Source: Bidens hawaiensis
Lineage: Eukaryota > Streptophyta > Magnoliopsida > Asterales > Asteraceae
Direction: 5' to 3'
DNA length: 64,000 nt
Assembly (NCBI GenBank): GCA_021521415.1
Contig: JAIQDT010003846.1
Coordinates: 1 to 64,000 of the forward strand
Part shown: in pieces, positions 1 to 9,954 of the stretch
How the letters are laid out: each line of letters starts with the position of its first letter
Numbering within the stretch: position 1 is the first letter of the stretch
Program-made: the position numbers and the translations under genes
The notes under the pieces: generated by a model
What the model was told of the DNA's origin: nothing
The model's input: only the letters and a program-made list of their open reading frames with translations
Databases searched by the model: none

Positions 1-470
1 TATTCTTATTTTTATGGTATTGTGATCTTAACGATTTACATGTTTAAATTTTAAGTAGGGTAATAATATTTGGGTCGTTCGGATTTGCAAAAATTACTAT
101 AAAATCTTGTCCAAACATCTATTTTGATCTTGATTTAAGGTCTTTCAAGTTCTACTTTTGTTAAAAAAAAGTCAAAGTTCTTGACGGGTTAAACTTGAAA
201 TCAAATTTAGATAGAAAGCAAGAGACTTTAGTTTGTTGTTTTTATGCAAAAGCATTGTTGTAAATCTGTTTTAAGCATGTTTTTCTATGCAGAAGCAATG
301 TTTCAATTTAGTTGATGTTTCTTATGCGAGAGACTTTTAAATTATCTATATATAGTAAATGTGAGTGTTGGTGCCGCAGAACGCAAGGAATTATGGACTT
401 AGAGTTAGATTTATTTCATATTATTGTTGACCTTAAACATAGGTTCTGTGATAGTCCAATGGTCATGTTG
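1..470. other. Non-coding AT-rich flank
   Basis: No gene, RNA gene or recognisable element is visible here. The only open frame is short (312-518) and runs into the solo LTR that begins at 471. The last five bases, TGTTG at 466-470, are the left target-site duplication of that LTR. Confidence 0.6.
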
Positions 471-628
471 TGTAACATCCTAAAATTTATAATGTTGAAT
501 AAAGAAAGTTACGTTTAGTGATTTCCGCGTTATTAATTAACTAATATCGAGTAAAGAACGGATCATGGATTTAGATTAATTGAGATGGGTTAAATGAGAA
601 TGGGCTTTAGGTCCATGGGCTTTAAGGG

Positions 629-637
629 ATATAAATA
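629..637 (+). promoter_or_regulatory. LTR TATA box
   Basis: TATAAATA sits in the palindromic context GGGATATAAATATCCC about 160 bp inside the LTR. It is followed by a CA-rich, AGAGA-rich stretch (680-780) typical of a plant leader. It is the likely U3 promoter, which would place transcription start near 660 and all the downstream hairpins inside the transcript. Confidence 0.6.
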
Positions 638-1015
638 TCCCCTAAACCAACCTAAAACCATAAACCCTCATTTTTTTTCCATCATAATCTCTACACACTC
701 CAAAACACACACACACACCACACACCGCCATATACGGCCAGCGGCCGAGGGAGAGAAACGAGCAAGATCCGAGAGAGAGTAAACGATTAGTTGTGATTAA
801 ACAAGTTAAACGAGATCCAAACGAGCACAAAAGGTATGTTCTTGACCTTTAAAGTTTATGTTTTATTGAATGTCCTTATGTTTAAAGATCCAAGCTTTAT
901 AGTATATACGGGATATATATACGAACGAAATGGTTAGGGAACGTTAGTGGGTGATGTCGAACCATAACAAGGGTATTAAAATCGCCAAAATGCTTGATAA
1001 AAACCAAACCCGTAG

Positions 1016-1232
1016 CTGAACTGGGCAACTTCGCTTGCGAACTGGGCAACTTCGCCTGCAAACTGATAACTTCGCCTGCAAACTGATAACTTCGCCTGCA
1101 AACTGGTAACTTCGCATTCAAAGCTTAACTTCGCCTTCAAAGCTTAACTTCGCCTAAAGCTAAGTTCGCCTAAGGTTTAACTTCGCCTAAAGCTAAGTTC
1201 GCCTAAGGTTTAACTTCGCCTAAAGTCAAGTT
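1016..1232 (+). repeat. AACTTCGCC short-period repeat array in the solo LTR
   Basis: About ten tandem degenerate units begin with AACTTCGC or AAGTTCGC. The first are about 20 bp (AACTTCGCCTGCAAACTGAT), then 19 bp, then a 33-bp double unit present twice. The repeat unit changes along the array, suggesting successive slippage expansions. The gag-only element has a comparable TTCGTTA array in the corresponding part of its LTR (15865-16220 and 20735-21085), with no sequence similarity beyond the TTCG core. Confidence 0.8.
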
Positions 1233-1672
1233 CGATTAGAAAATAAATTAAAAACCTAATGGAAAATGTGTTAAGACAGTTAATGTAAATAAAATTTTCC
1301 AAGCTGACCGGCAGCTCGACCCCAGCCATGGGCTCTGCCCCTTGGACCCTGCTAGGGGCTGCCGCCCTTAGACCCCGTTGCCAGGGGCGCTGCCCCCGGA
1401 CCCCCGTTCGTTGTGGGTTGTATAAATATAGAAATACAACATGAGTAGTAGTAGTTAATTGATACATGTAAATATTATACAGTTAGCCGTGCACAACTCA
1501 AGAAGGGAATAACAATTAACGGAGAGCGTAACAGAATTCAGGTGAGTTTCTAGCCCCATTTATGTGTTATGTTTTCGGGGCTGTGTGCATACTCGATGTG
1601 TTGTTAATACATTTATCCTAAGTGATAAGTGTATGCCATATGTGATATATGTGATGGATACGAATGATTGCT

Positions 1673-1820
1673 TGTCGGTACGCGAACGATCTTCGGATAT
1701 TGCGCGTACTGTCAGGTCAAAAATAAAGGTACGAATATTATATATCGAAGATGTATGAACATTACAAATGAACACTTGTCGGGGCGTGAACGATCTTCGG
1801 ATATTGCACGTATCGACAAG
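1673..1820 (+). other. Pair of UUCG-tetraloop hairpins in the solo LTR
   Basis: Two copies of GAACGATCTTCGGATATTGC are each enclosed by complementary arms. In copy 1 the arms are 1673-1684 (TGTCGGTACGCG) and 1703-1714 (CGCGTACTGTCA). In copy 2 they are 1775-1788 (CTTGTCGGGGCGTG) and 1807-1820 (CACGTATCGACAAG). The innermost base pairs differ between copies (CGCG with CGCG, CGTG with CACG) but stay complementary. The centre ATC-TTCG-GAT is a cUUCGg tetraloop, unusually stable in RNA. The same structure occurs twice in each LTR of the 12335-22397 element. Function is unknown; an RNA role such as packaging, dimerisation or translation control is inference. Confidence 0.75.
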
Positions 1821-2007
1821 GGGTATGGTTGTTAAATGAATGATGTAAAGAACGCCTAGAGTGTTCTTATGCTATAATGTAATTATTGTATATGTGAAGT
1901 ATGTGTATACAGGTACACGAATGGTATGTGAGTTCTACGTTCGACATAGTAAGTTAGGATGACAAATCCCTCTAGCTTTTGTCGGACATAGACTCGGCTG
2001 GTGATGG

Positions 2008-2519
2008 CGTAGTTAAGGACTGCGGGCCTTATACGTAATGTAGATGATAGATGTAAACGTAGATAGGGACGGTGGGCCTTATACGTGTTACAGATAATAG
2101 ACGACAACGTAGTTAAGGACTGCGGGCCTTATACGTAAAGTAGATGATAGATGTAAACGTAGATAGGGACGGTGGGCCTTATACGTGTTACAGATAATAG
2201 ACGACAACGTAGTTAAGGACTGCGGACCTTATACGTATTATAGATAGGCATCAGCATAAGAAAGGACTGTGGACCTTATACGTGCTGTATTTGTATTGTG
2301 GTAGCATAGGGGAGGACTGCGGACCTCGTACGGCTATGGTTTAGGTTGCAACATAGGGAATGACTGTGGACCTTGTACGTGTTGTGGATGTAGGATGGTA
2401 TAGGGAAGGACTGCGGACCTTGCACGTACCATAAATGGTGAACATAGGTAAGGACTGCGGACCTTTTACGTGTTCACGACCTTGAGTACAGGTATAGACG
2501 GCGGACTATGAACGTACTC
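2008..2519 (+). repeat. Tandem array of eleven covarying hairpins
   Basis: Eleven units share a 16-nt core with the consensus AAGG-ACTGCGGA-CCTT, starting at 2015, 2065, 2115, 2165, 2215, 2262, 2312, 2359, 2406, 2450 and 2494. The first five lie 50 bp apart as a 100-bp higher-order repeat; later ones are 44-50 bp apart and more diverged. The inner stem changes in a compensated way: GAGG/CCTC at 2312-2327 and ATAG/CTAT at 2494-2509. Outer stems also differ yet pair: CAGCA 2252-2256 with TGCTG 2283-2287; CATAG 2305-2309 with CTATG 2334-2338; CAACA 2349-2353 with TGTTG 2380-2384; ATGGTA 2395-2400 with TACCAT 2427-2432; GTGAACA 2438-2444 with TGTTCAC 2471-2477; GAGTAC 2484-2489 with GTACTC 2514-2519. 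The loop is nearly constant (ACTGCGGA, ACTGCGGG, ACTGTGGA, ACGGCGGA, ACGGTGGG). I know of no described family for it. Confidence 0.85.
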
Positions 2520-2614
2520 TCGGTAGACTGAGGTTAGTGATTGTAGATATGTATGTATGTATGGTAGTAAGTATGTATGTAGAACAGAAGGGTAACTAGT
2601 TATGTATGGATATG

Positions 2615-2626
2615 TATCTTCGGATA
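2615..2626 (+). other. Third UUCG hairpin, near the LTR 3' part
   Basis: TATC-TTCG-GATA is a perfect 4-bp stem on a UUCG loop, about 30 bp before the TTAACTAGAACTCACTCAGC block. A hairpin at the same place in the other LTR family (17208-17227 and 22051-22070) has a different stem, GTGCC-TTCG-GACAC, with the same loop. The stem is short, so the case rests on positional conservation. Confidence 0.5.
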
Positions 2627-2968
2627 TGTATGTATGTGTATGTATTGTATGGCGTCCGATTAACTAGAACTCACTCAGCGTAGCTGACTTTTAGTATGCA
2701 CGCAGGTGAGTAGAATGTGACAACTAGCTTGAGCGGGCACATGGTGGGCGAATAGGAGACTGGCATTTGAAGACTCAAGATGTTTTAATGTAATTGATGT
2801 TTATTTTGAAAGACAAGAATGTTTAATTAAGGCAAGTTTTGGATTGTTGTAAAGTTTCATGAAAGTTTTTATATTCCGCGAAAGTTTTAATGAACTCTGA
2901 TTTGTATAGAACTGTGTTTATGAGTAAATCCGACGCTAAAGTAAGGCTACCGGGTTCGGGGCCTTACA

Positions 2969-4690
2969 TGTTGTTATATTGTAACTACTAAAAATTAATT
3001 GGTACGCATGTTCGGGTCCGACTGACTTATATTTATTTTGTGTTTTTTTATTTAGTGGATGGTGGTGGTACTTGTATATTGTAAAACGTTTCATATGTGT
3101 GACGCTTGTATACCATATGACAATTACCTTTTTGTATCGTATTATAACTACTATTGTATATAATTAACAAGTTTGGTGTTTCAAGTGGTCTATTGGGTCA
3201 TTTTGCAACACCGTATTAGTCGGTGATTTTTTTTTGTTAAGTTACTATAACAAATGTAATGGAACCCCCAAATGTTCATTTTTTTTGTGTTAGTTCTAGG
3301 ACCATAACAAATCTAAAAGGAACCGAGCATTTTCGCGCCGACTCGTGGCCTTATTAAAGCCCATGACCAAAACGCTAAAGACCGCCCCCCTCCCCACCCC
3401 CCGGGCCCAAATTGGTCGTTGGTCTACCTTAAATTTTATATTATTTTCTGTTTTAGTTCTGGTACCGTAAGTTAGTATAATTTTACTAAAAGAAAGTTCA
3501 GCAGGTTGTTAAACATTTTGGGTTACTGACCCGCTTTACGACTCCTTTTTTAGCTAAAATAATAAAATAAGAATTGAGAGTGTTTATAAATAGTTTTAAT
3601 TAAATAGGGTAATAAATGAAGCAAGAATTCTTGTTATAAAACAAAATAAACAACTTTTTCACATTGCTTTTTAAGTTTTGCATATTTGACTTCAAAAGTC
3701 AAGTATGAAGTTTTTCAAATCTAAACATGTTTCCAAAGTATATATGTTATGTGCTACAAAGTTATAATATATATTTATTATATTGGTTATGTGCTATATG
3801 AAAAACCATATACGTATAGTTTTCTAGATATGCACTATATATTGATCAAGTTTGACTGTGTCTGGTCAAGTTAACCACAGATGTCTTGAACATGCTGAAA
3901 AGTGACCGTGTTGTGAGTTTGATAACTCTCAACAAAGTAGTTGCTCTGACGGATCCACAAAGTGCAACCCAATCTTAAATTTTAAGTAGAGTGATAAAAA
4001 AGCATATGGCTTGCTCGAAATCTGCTCGTTTGTAAATGAACTGAGCCGACTTTTTTTGTAAATAGGCTTGCTCGGTTTGTAACAAGTCAAGGTAAGCTGG
4101 ACTCATTGTCTCGTTTGTAATGGACTAATGTTGTAAACGAGCCGATCTGGCTCGGTTTGAAATGGATTAATTTTGTTTACCTTTTACTTGTATAAAATAT
4201 TATAAATGATAATTTTAAATTTCACAACCATAATAAGTTTTATATGAAAGGCTAGAGAAGTACTTGATGCTTACGGCAAGTTTGCATTTTGGCAATATTG
4301 TTTTACCACAATTGTATCAATTAAGGGATGCTTAAAGTGTTGTATTATTAAAAAAAAATGGTGTATGTATATATTTCATATATTGAATGTAAGTTGAATT
4401 TGTGATTCAGCTGTAGAGACTAAAATTACAACCTGGGCCTTCCTTATATGGCATGCTTTGTTTCTTTTTGGTTTGGTTGAGGCAAGGAAAGAAGATAATG
4501 TTTTGGATCCATCTTGTCACTATTTTTGATGTATGTGTTGTATTAATTAATGTTGGTATATGTTGTGCAACAAATTTATGGTCATGAACCACACTTGTGC
4601 TAGGCTGAGACTTGCAATTAACTTTCGTATCCACCAAATTACATTGAAAGTTGTTGTCGTCACCGCATCGAGCGGGTATACTACTACTAG
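2969..4690. other. Non-coding AT-rich sequence
   Basis: I see no coding capacity or element boundaries here. A C-rich patch at about 3384-3410 and a region rich in GCTCG and GGCTCG words (about 4010-4165) are the only compositional features. The minus-strand open frame at 4407-4709 has no recognisable motif and is probably chance. Confidence 0.5.
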
Positions 4691-4744
4691 TATAAATCAC
4701 TTCTCGCACTTCTAATTTTATTGTGAGAAGTGCGAGAAGTGATT
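4691..4744. repeat. Perfect 23-bp inverted repeat
   Basis: An arm beginning TATAAATCACTTCTCGCACT at 4691-4713 is followed after 8 bp by its exact reverse complement ending GAAGTGATTTATA at 4722-4744. The right arm is also the left terminal inverted repeat of the element at 4722-5808, so the palindrome is probably two transposon ends facing each other or a duplicated terminus. Confidence 0.7.
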
Positions 4745-5808
4745 TATAACCATTGATTAAGGTTGATCAATAGACTACATTAATTATGGCATTTTTGTAA
4801 ATATTGTGTTCATATTTTAATGTATTTTAATTAAAAGGGTAATTTAGTCTTATGTGTATAAGGCAAATAAGTAAAACCTGTAAGTATTAACCATACGTCA
4901 CCATAATTCACTCCTGAATTGCAAACCTTTAATAATGAAACTGAATAATAATTCAGAAGAAGCGTTCTGATTTTAGTAAGTTAATTTTATACTTAGGGCC
5001 ATATATGATTTCAAATAATTCTACATTTTACTACACTATTTATTTTACTACACTGTTTTGTGTATCACCAATTCTACTTTAGGACAATCTTCTTTTTATT
5101 TATATGTTGTGCATATACATTTTTTGAACAAATTATATTCAGATTTCATGTTGTATAGTACAACATAAGTTTACCTACACTATAATGTTAGAGTTGTATT
5201 TTTAAATTAAATGCTTAAATGTAGGTTGATTTTGATTTCATACTTTGGTTATTCGAACATGGTGAATTACAAAGTACAATATAGATTATAAAGTACTATA
5301 AATGTGTGTAAGATAGTATGTTTACTGTGTAGGAACAACACTTTTTGTAATGAAGGATGGTAGTTAAAGTCTCTATAGTAAGGATGAATTCAACTGAATT
5401 TTTTGTGTATTACATTATGGTTGTTATGTAGGTATTTCATTATGTGTAGGATAGTATGATTACTGTGTAGGCTTGGGGTTATGTTTAGTAGCTAGTTTAT
5501 GTTGTGTAGGATGTCAACTTCTATAGTATAGGTTTTTAGCGTAAGACTTGCTATAATGAATATAATTATGCTTATTGGAAATAAATTATCAAAGGCTACA
5601 ACAAATTTAAAAAATGTAGTAGTTTAATCTTTGAAACTAGCAAAAATAATTAGTTTCTTGAAGTTGAATTTAATATGGATGCCTAAAATAGTAGAGTTAC
5701 CAAATTAATCTATTTGTTTATATTACTCTTATACCCTCTTAATAAAATTAATTAGAATATGAAAAGAAACTTTTTGATTGGTTATAATGATTTCTCGCAT
5801 TTCTCACA
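4722..5808. mobile_element. Probable non-autonomous TIR element (MULE-like MITE)
   Basis: The left end TGTGAGAAGTGCGAGAAGTG matches the inverted right end, whose complement reads TGTGAGAAATGCGAGAAATC, and similarity continues inward through ATAACCA for about 33 bp. The interior (about 1.0 kb) is AT-rich, non-coding and full of ACTACACTA and TATAGT words. No transposase is present, so any movement would depend on a partner. I could not find a clean 8- to 10-bp target duplication. Assignment to Mutator-like elements rests only on the long inverted ends and is tentative. Confidence 0.5.
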
Positions 5809-7400
5809 TTAAGATCACTTCTTGCATGAACTTAACACTATATATATGTGTGTGTCGTAAAATTCGTTTTTAAAACTTAAAGGGTCAAACTAGAACTACA
5901 AGGGTGGGACATTTAAATAAGTCCTAAACACCTTGAATGTAAGGTCTGTAAGTCTATATGGCATGTAAGTACAATGTTCAACGTTAAAGCTTAAAAGTTT
6001 TTATGTGTATAAAGAAAATATTTTAATCAAGCATTAGGGGTGATTTGAGGAAAGCCAAATATGCTTTAAGAAGTTATAAGAGGCATCATGGGTCCATAAG
6101 TTATGTCCATCTAAGCTTTAAACCTAATTTAACCTAAGCATATCATCGATGCAATGAAAATCATGCTAAGTATCTAAATACATGCTATCAATATGTTTTA
6201 TGTGTCATAATAATGTTGAAAATGAATCATTATGAAAGCATCTTAATCAATATGATTCCATGTTCGGATATTTTCATAAGAGTTTGCTCGTTTAACAAAA
6301 CTAAATTTTGATCCCACAATATGTTGAAAATACTGAAGGCCGGATGGTAAAAAAGTTTTTGAATTGTGATTTTATTTTATTTTCATTTATTTTTGTCTTT
6401 AAGTTTACTTCATGTTTACTCTTGTTGAAACAAATGCATTCAAAATTTTTTTTTATGGATCAGGTCTAAATTCTCTCGTGTTCTTAACCATAAAGCATTG
6501 TGTGTCTGAATATGTGTTCATAGTCCAGCCAGCTTGGTCCAAACTCTTTGTAACAATAGAGTTCTCGGCCAATCAAGGTATTCAGCCCATATCGATTATT
6601 TTTTAATTTTAAAAGGAAAATTGTGTTTTGTGTGTGCATTATTGTTCAACTTTATCAAATCTGCAAAAACTTCTAATCTTTTTATCTTCCAAATCCGAAA
6701 TCTCTAAACCTTGACCACCAAAGTTACTTCTATTTTTAAAACCTTAAAAGGTAAATAAATATAAATCGAAAAATGTTTTCAGACCACCATTATAAATTAA
6801 TTAAGGGTTTTAGGTTAATTGGTTAATTGGACTATGATACGTGATTTAGAAACATGTTTGTGATGAATGATTATTGTATGTTTGAGTTTGTTATGTGCTT
6901 ATCTTGAGTTGCAGGTTTATTCATCCATGGTGGTTGGCTTGACAGGGAAGATGACACAGATTTTTAGAAAGAACCCGTCAACCAGAGAACCTTTGTGATC
7001 AACTAAGATCTCAAGGGTTTTCGGTCAAACTTTGCCTGAGAACCCATTTGCTTACCCGAGAACTCTTGTTCTCGTTTGTCAAGGGTCATTTATGAACAGT
7101 CATTGTCCGAAAATTATAATTGTTGACCGAAATTGCTTAAGATTGACCGAAAACTCTTAATTTGAACTGAAAAATCCCATATTTGGACAGAAAACACATT
7201 TATTAGATCGAAAACGTTTTTAATCGATTATCATTAATGTTATTTGAACTAATTTACAAAAGAGGGTTCATATTGTCAATATTTTTGTTTTGGTCCCTGT
7301 ACTATAATCAAGTTGTTCATTCTACAAGATATGAGTTCTATATGATAAATGATTATGTATTTAAGTGAATATATCACTAATTTGACTCGTTTATTGCAGT
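5809..7400. other. Non-coding sequence, possible leader of the following element
   Basis: No gene is recognisable. From about 7010 to 7230 the sequence repeats ACCGAAAAC-type words (gaccgaaaactc, gatcgaaaacg), which could be the untranslated leader of the gag-like ORF remnant that begins at 7403. I found no left LTR matching the candidate LTR at 9573. Confidence 0.4.
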
Positions 7401-9545
7401 CATGGCTGATCAAGCACTTTTGAAGTTTGTAGACACTCACCATATTGCTGGATGCCTCTTTCATACTCCTCTAGCTCACAAAGCATCAAATCAATGATAG
7501 TGGGGCTAAACAAGTGCACGATTTCTCACGCATTACGAGAAACTCCTATTATATGTAAGAAGATGGTGATTGATTTTTGGAATCTTGCTTCCTTTAATAA
7601 AAGAGGTGTTGGTGAGCTGTTGTTATTGAGTTAAAGGTCCAGAAGAAGCCTGTTATTATCGTGAGGTGTTGTTGTTTGGTGATCAACCTGATTACCCTAT
7701 AGAGTATTCTACTAAAGCGTAGAGAATTTACAAAGAATGGGATATGAGAGAACCTACCCTCCAGCCATTAAGAAGATGTTTCATCCTTACTGTAGGTTAT
7801 TGATTCACACTTTCTTCACGTGTCTCTCTGGAAGAAAAAGGAGGTTTCGATGAGATTAGCCATACTCAAATGTCTGTAGTAGTTGCTTTGATCATGGATT
7901 GGAATTACAGCTATTCCAAGTTCGTGTTTGATTAAATGATAATCAATCTCAGATGATTTTCGACTCTCGTTACCCTCACCTGATTAAATTTGTAGAAACG
8001 CTCGACTAGAAGTCTATAGGTCCCAATACTTTTGGGTTGATGTAACAATCGAGAAAAAGAAGCCAAAGTGGTTTATCAAAGACTTTATCAACTGGTTAAG
8101 TTTGGAAGATTTGCTGAAACAGAGTTTGTATTTGTTGCTGCTAGTGCTTCTATTGCTGAGGAACATGTGGTTCCTGTTCAAAGGCCCATAGCTGCCTTTG
8201 AGACAATTTTTGATGATGATGATCCTGATATTTCTCCACCACAACAAATAGAGACTGAACACCAGGTACAACAGTCTGTACCTACTGCTGAACGAGTTAA
8301 AGATTTTGAAGCCTTTAAAGAGAAGCTTCAGTCAACTACATTGAAGCCTCCTCAGTCAGTCACTATGACACATAATGAAGATGATGTCAAAGAAGAGCCA
8401 GCCACCGAACTCATTCTATGTAAACGATGAAAGAAAGATCCAAGACCGGGTGTGCTGGCTAGTGATCTTACACCAACCAATCAACCAACATTTAATGAGC
8501 ATGTCACCGTTGAAGCTCAAGCTAATCAAGGCCCGTCTAATGCTACTCAACAAACTTAAGATTAGATTTTTGATGAGATTACACAAGAGTTTGAGTTCGA
8601 AGAACATATTCAGTCCACCACTCAACCATCGGGATCTTCTGACCCGATTAGTCAAGAAAGTTCAAGTGCAGCTGACAAGATTGCTCATATCCTTGCCATG
8701 CAAGAAAAATTCTTAGAAGACAAGGGCCTGGGGATTGCTTTAGATGCCAAACTAGTTGACGTACAATCCTTACAACGCCGAGTTTTTTAACTCGAACAAG
8801 ACTTGGTGGTGAAGGATATACGAATTCAAGAACTTGAAGCTAGTAATACTGATAAAGATTCAAAGATTCAGGAGCTTTAGGCAAACATGGGAGGCCTTAC
8901 TTCTTTATACTTGGACGTCCAACAAAATCTTATTAAAATGTTTGAAAATGAACTTAAAAGTGGTGATGACAGTGGTGAGAAGACAGCTGGTGATAATCAA
9001 GATGCTCCTATTGAAAGTGGTTCTAGTACGCCCCTTGCTTCAAACATTGATACCTCTGTTCCACTAGAACACTAGTTGGCCGCTCCTCCAATTACAGCTA
9101 AGAAAATAGAGAGGATACAAAGAAAGATGTTGATAAGAAAGAACTCCAATCAGAATGTCGTGTCTTCTAATCATCCGGAGAAATTCGTTGTCAAACTCTA
9201 GAAAAGCTTCTCTGATAAGTATGCTGATTGCTCGGGGGTTGTCTCGTGGTGTTATGATGTGGATAAAAAAATGTGGTAGGTCAAGCGAAATTTTTGGACA
9301 TATGATGGTGAGTCGGCTACTATCATTATAAGGCTAAACAAAGGACAGGATCGTATTGTTGATCCAAGGGATTTACTGAAGTTTGATGAAAAGGAGACCC
9401 TTAGCAGCTTCTAGATTACAGCTTAGCCACTTCACGAGCCTGCTGCTAAGGAGTACAGTAGAATGGTGGGGTCAATCATATGAACGGTTTTATGGGCGGG
9501 CGCTTACAAGGAAGCTGATGCTGACATACTTGAGCAGGAGTGATG
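7401..9545 (+). pseudogene. Decayed gag-like ORF of an LTR-element interior
   Basis: Reading starts at ATG 7403 with MADQALLKFVDTHHIAG and continues through several frames: LRETPIICKKMVIDFWNLAS near 7530, a run of Asp residues with acidic and Gln-rich sequence at 8068-8430, and a coiled-coil-like stretch at 8700-9060 with heptads such as LEQDLVVKDIRIQELE. Several stops and frameshifts break it, so no protein can be made. The same kind of ORF, with the motif MYPRFLQLIIDH, recurs on the minus strand at 35810-37518. I associate such ORFs with large LTR elements in Asteraceae genomes, but the precise family and function are not known to me. It ends at a purine tract (AAGGGGGAGAA) followed by TGTTGGGC, as expected for the 3' end of an internal region. 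Confidence 0.6.
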
Positions 9546-9572
9546 ATTAAGTGGTAAACCAAGGGGGAGAAT

Positions 9573-9940
9573 GTTGGGCTATATTTAATGGTTTACGCTT
9601 ATGTAATTGGGCTTATTTTTGGGCTATTCTATGTAAACTAAAATCATGGATTACGGTGGGCTTAGTATGTGTTTGAGCTTAGGGTTTAGCTTATACTATA
9701 TATGATGTATGTAGGTTGTTTTGTGTTGGTCAATTACAATTGTGAGAGGAGATAGACGAGAGATCTATTGGTTTTGTTGTAATCATTGTTGAAAGGCTTA
9801 ATCACCCGACGTTTATATAGAACGTGTGTTTTGAAGAATTCTAGTGTGTTCATTGTGTTTGTTCGCTTTTACTTTGAATCAATACTTTGTTAGATTCCGC
9901 ATAATAATGGATTTACGTGATATCACATTAAAATATCCTT
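9573..9940 (+). mobile_element. Candidate 3' LTR of the 7401-9545 element
   Basis: TGTTGGGCTATATTTAATGG begins directly after a polypurine tract (CCAAGGGGGAGAA at about 9558-9570). The segment contains TATACTATATATGATG and a leader-like stretch (GAGAGGAGATAGACGAGAGA). The right boundary is uncertain: no ...CCCAACA terminus or target duplication was found, and the end near 9940 is a guess. Confidence 0.4.
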
Positions 9941-9954
9941 CCACGGGACTTACA

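Larger units (their letters stand above)
471..2968 (+). mobile_element. Solo LTR of a Ty3/gypsy-type retrotransposon
   Basis: The sequence starts TGTAACATCCTAAAATTT and ends GGGGCCTTACA, the same termini (TG...CA) as the LTRs of the complete element at 12335-22397. It is flanked by a perfect 5-bp duplication, TGTTG at 466-470 and 2969-2973. No primer-binding site, internal region or partner LTR follows, so it is a solo LTR left by LTR-LTR recombination. Inside are a TATA box near 630, a short-repeat array (1016-1232), a pair of UUCG hairpins (1673-1820), an array of eleven hairpins (2008-2519), a third UUCG hairpin (2615-2626), and a block around 2660-2705 (ACTCACTCAGCGTAGCTGAC) shared with the other LTR family. 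It is about 2.5 kb long, large for an LTR. Most of the body does not align with the 12335-22397 LTRs, so it belongs to a related but distinct subfamily. Confidence 0.9.

Noticed and set aside
312..518. 68-codon plus-strand ORF at the window start
   Set aside because: It crosses the edge of the solo LTR and has no recognisable motif.
2009..2490. CRISPR-like array of regularly spaced repeats
   Set aside because: Repeats are degenerate, the setting is a plant LTR, and spacers are themselves repeat-related; the hairpin-array reading fits better.
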